A model generated the notes under the pieces. That model was not told the DNA's origin. It saw only the letters and a list, made by a program, of their open reading frames with translations, and did no database searches. A stretch of DNA of 13,597 nt from an uncultured Parasphingopyxis sp. (lineage in GTDB: Bacteria; Pseudomonadota; Alphaproteobacteria; Sphingomonadales; Sphingomonadaceae): the NCBI GenBank assembly GCA_905479515.1, contig CAJQMX010000095.1, forward strand, positions 1-13,597. Reading direction: 5' to 3'. Of this stretch, positions 12,066 to 13,597 are shown piece after piece (within the stretch, counting starts at the first letter, position 1; each line of letters opens with the position of its first letter). The position numbers and the translations under genes are program-made.

Positions 12066-12588
12066 AATCGCCTGCGGTTTCCTGCCTGATGCGGGTTTCC
12101 ATATAGTGCAGGTCCGCATCTTTATAAAGTTTGAAGAGCTTTTCCGCCTGTTCGCGCATCTCTGGTGCGGAACCGGAGGCATATTGGCCCATCCGGTCCG
12201 CGATCATATCCTCAACGCCGATGACCAATATCTTGCCATCAGCGCCCAAATCCAATTCCATGATCCGGTCGCGATCCGCATTGCCGTCCAGCAGGGTTGC
12301 CCCGACCGCTTCGAAGCCAAGTTGTAGTTCAGGATGGATCCAGCCGCGCGTCGCCTTGCCCGGGCCGGATGGGCGGATAAAGCCATGCGCAATCAGCACG
12401 TCCTCAAAACCCTGTTGGCCAGCAACCACAATATCGTAGTCGCCGGTCATGATCGCGCTGTTCGAGTAAATTTCGACAGCCGCGCCGCCGACCAGCACCG
12501 GTCGGGATAGACCGCAATTCGCCATAGCCTCGCTGACCTGCGCCAGAAGCCTTAACCCCGCCTCAAATTCAGGGCGGTAAATACTCAT
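12040..12588 (-). CDS. nucleotidyltransferase-fold protein (AbiEii/MNT-like)
   Basis: 182 residues. [26 protein letters not shown] (30-55) gives the GG motif and the D50-x-D52 metal-binding pair of the polymerase-beta nucleotidyltransferase fold; VEDMIADRM (125-133) matches the segment near the end of the catalytic domain in AbiEii/MNT-type and DUF6036-type proteins. A third acid (E93 in LGFEAV) is in place, so it may be catalytic. Such proteins transfer nucleotides to tRNA or partner proteins in toxin-antitoxin and phage-defence pairs. The start codon overlaps the uvrA stop (ATGA), so it is translationally coupled to uvrA, and it overlaps the downstream 58-residue gene by 26 nt. Fold call is good, role open. 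Confidence 0.7.
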   Translation of the reverse strand: MSIYRPEFEAGLRLLAQVSEAMANCGLSRPVLVGGAAVEIYSNSAIMTGDYDIVVAGQQGFEDVLIAHGFIRPSGPGKATRGWIHPELQLGFEAVGATLLDGNADRDRIMELDLGADGKILVIGVEDMIADRMGQYASGSAPEMREQAEKLFKLYKDADLHYMETRIRQETAGDYGVEDIKG

Positions 12589-13597
12589 TTCGCGAGCATA
12601 TCCTTGAGGTACCCGCCCGTAAAACTGCCCTTGGTCCTGGCGACCTGTTCGGGCGTGCCCTGCGCGACGATCTCCCCGCCTTTGTCACCGCCTTCGGGGC
12701 CGAGATCGAGGATCCAGTCCGCCGTCTTGATGACATCGAGGTTATGCTCGATCACCACCACGGTATTGCCCTGTTCGACAAGCGCGTGAAGCACCTCCAG
12801 CAGCTTGCGGACATCCTCAAAATGCAGGCCGGTGGTTGGCTCATCAAGGATGTAGAGCGTCTGGCCGGTGGCGCGTTTGGAGAGTTCCTTGGAGAGTTTC
12901 ACCCGCTGCGCCTCACCGCCCGATAGCGTCGTCGCCTGCTGGCCGACCTGGACATAGCCAAGGCCGACGCGCTCCAGCATCGCCATCCGATCGCGGATCG
13001 GCGGGACGGCCTTGAAGAAGACATGCGCATCCTCAACCGTCATGGCGAGGACATCGGCGATGCTCTTGCCCTTGAACTTCACCTCCAGGGTTTCGCGGTT
13101 ATAGCGCGCGCCGTGGCAGACATCGCAGGTGACATAGACATCGGGGAGGAAGTGCATTTCGATCTTGAGCACGCCATCACCCTGACACGCCTCACAGCGG
13201 CCGCCCTTGACGTTGAAGCTGAAGCGCCCGGGCTTGTAGCCGCGCGCCTGCGCCTCTGGCAGGCCGGCGAACCAATCGCGGATCGCGGTGAAGGCGCCGG
13301 TATATGTCGCGGGGTTGGAGCGGGGCGTGCGGCCGATCGGCGACTGATCGATATCGATGACCTTGTCGAGATATTCGAGGCCCTCGACCTTCTCATGCTT
13401 GCCCGCGACCATGCGCGCGCCGTTCAATGTACGCGCGGCGGCGGCGTAGAGCGTGTCTATCGTGAAGGTGGACTTGCCGGAGCCCGAAAGCCCCGTGACG
13501 CAGGTGAAGGTGCCGAGCGGGATGGAGGCGCTGATCGACTGCAGATTGTTGGCGGTCGCGCCTTTCACCGTCAGCTTCTTGCCCGTGCCCTTGCGGC
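12585..13597 (-). CDS. uvrA: UvrA, excinuclease ABC subunit A (C-terminal part)
   Basis: The frame runs past the window edge, so only the last 337 residues are seen. It holds the second ABC ATPase half: Walker [10 protein letters not shown], the zinc-binding module CEACQGDG...CDVCHG, the signature [15 protein letters not shown], Walker [18 protein letters not shown] and the H-loop [10 protein letters not shown]. UvrA scans DNA in nucleotide excision repair, with UvrB, in the cytoplasm. The protein ends [10 protein letters not shown]. Its last 8 codons are duplicated 757 bp downstream, and its stop overlaps the start of the nucleotidyltransferase gene. GC-rich codon use is that of the host. 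Confidence 0.97.
   Translation of the reverse strand, partial: RKGTGKKLTVKGATANNLQSISASIPLGTFTCVTGLSGSGKSTFTIDTLYAAAARTLNGARMVAGKHEKVEGLEYLDKVIDIDQSPIGRTPRSNPATYTGAFTAIRDWFAGLPEAQARGYKPGRFSFNVKGGRCEACQGDGVLKIEMHFLPDVYVTCDVCHGARYNRETLEVKFKGKSIADVLAMTVEDAHVFFKAVPPIRDRMAMLERVGLGYVQVGQQATTLSGGEAQRVKLSKELSKRATGQTLYILDEPTTGLHFEDVRKLLEVLHALVEQGNTVVVIEHNLDVIKTADWILDLGPEGGDKGGEIVAQGTPEQVARTKGSFTGGYLKDMLAK
12587..12611. repeat. uvrA 3' end, proximal copy of the duplication
   Basis: The intact uvrA 3' end, ATTTCGCGAGCATATCCTTG on the + strand, matching 11830-11854 at 21 of 25 bases. The two copies enclose the nucleotidyltransferase pair. Confidence 0.65.

Noticed and set aside
12066..12182. Longer start for the 58-residue protein
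   Set aside because: It would overlap the nucleotidyltransferase by more than 140 nt and its extra residues look like out-of-frame translation.

Overview
The window looks like chromosomal DNA from a GC-rich alphaproteobacterium, most likely a sphingomonad. This is an inference from the mix of genes: JmjC-type cupin oxygenase, CHRD protein, twin cold-shock genes, a helix-turn-helix protein of a type common in sphingomonads, UvrA, and dispersed palindromes that translate as 'DSRLRGND'. No rRNA or tRNA gene was seen.

Layout. Positions 1-700 hold the end of a TSUP-type permease and a small secreted protein, both on the + strand. From 775 to 5092 a minus-strand block carries, in transcription order, a secreted rhodanese-like protein, four paralogous Tat-signal proteins built from a 'TDSDxGxxADPxGxGRG' repeat, and a JmjC/cupin oxygenase resembling ribosomal oxygenases. 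A Fur-box-like site lies in front of the first repeat gene and a strong terminator lies between the last repeat gene and the oxygenase. Positions 5189-8192 hold a cupin_5 protein, a 525-nt gap with a strong TTCG-loop terminator (possible small RNA), a CHRD protein, two paralogous cold-shock genes with near-identical promoters and long leaders, a small hydrophilic ORF, and several dispersed or tandem repeats. Positions 8193-9194 hold a helix-turn-helix protein with a palindromic repeat inserted in frame near its N-terminus.

From about 9200 to 11250 base composition drops to visibly AT-rich. This stretch is a two-gene cassette: a ParA/MinD-like ATPase with two membrane segments, preceded by an unrecognised 172-residue protein. 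A hexanucleotide microsatellite sits in its promoter region. Next come a small membrane protein with a SHOCT-like tail, then a nucleotidyltransferase-fold protein overlapping a 58-residue basic protein, then the 3' part of uvrA. The last codons of uvrA ([12 protein letters not shown]) are duplicated about 757 bp away, on the far side of the nucleotidyltransferase pair. This suggests that the uvrA 3' end is an integration point.

The most unusual content is (a) the quartet of Tat-exported repeat proteins with a neighbouring Fe(II)/2-oxoglutarate oxygenase and a Fur-like site, and (b) the accessory modules stacked against uvrA. Functional links in both cases are inference from context.
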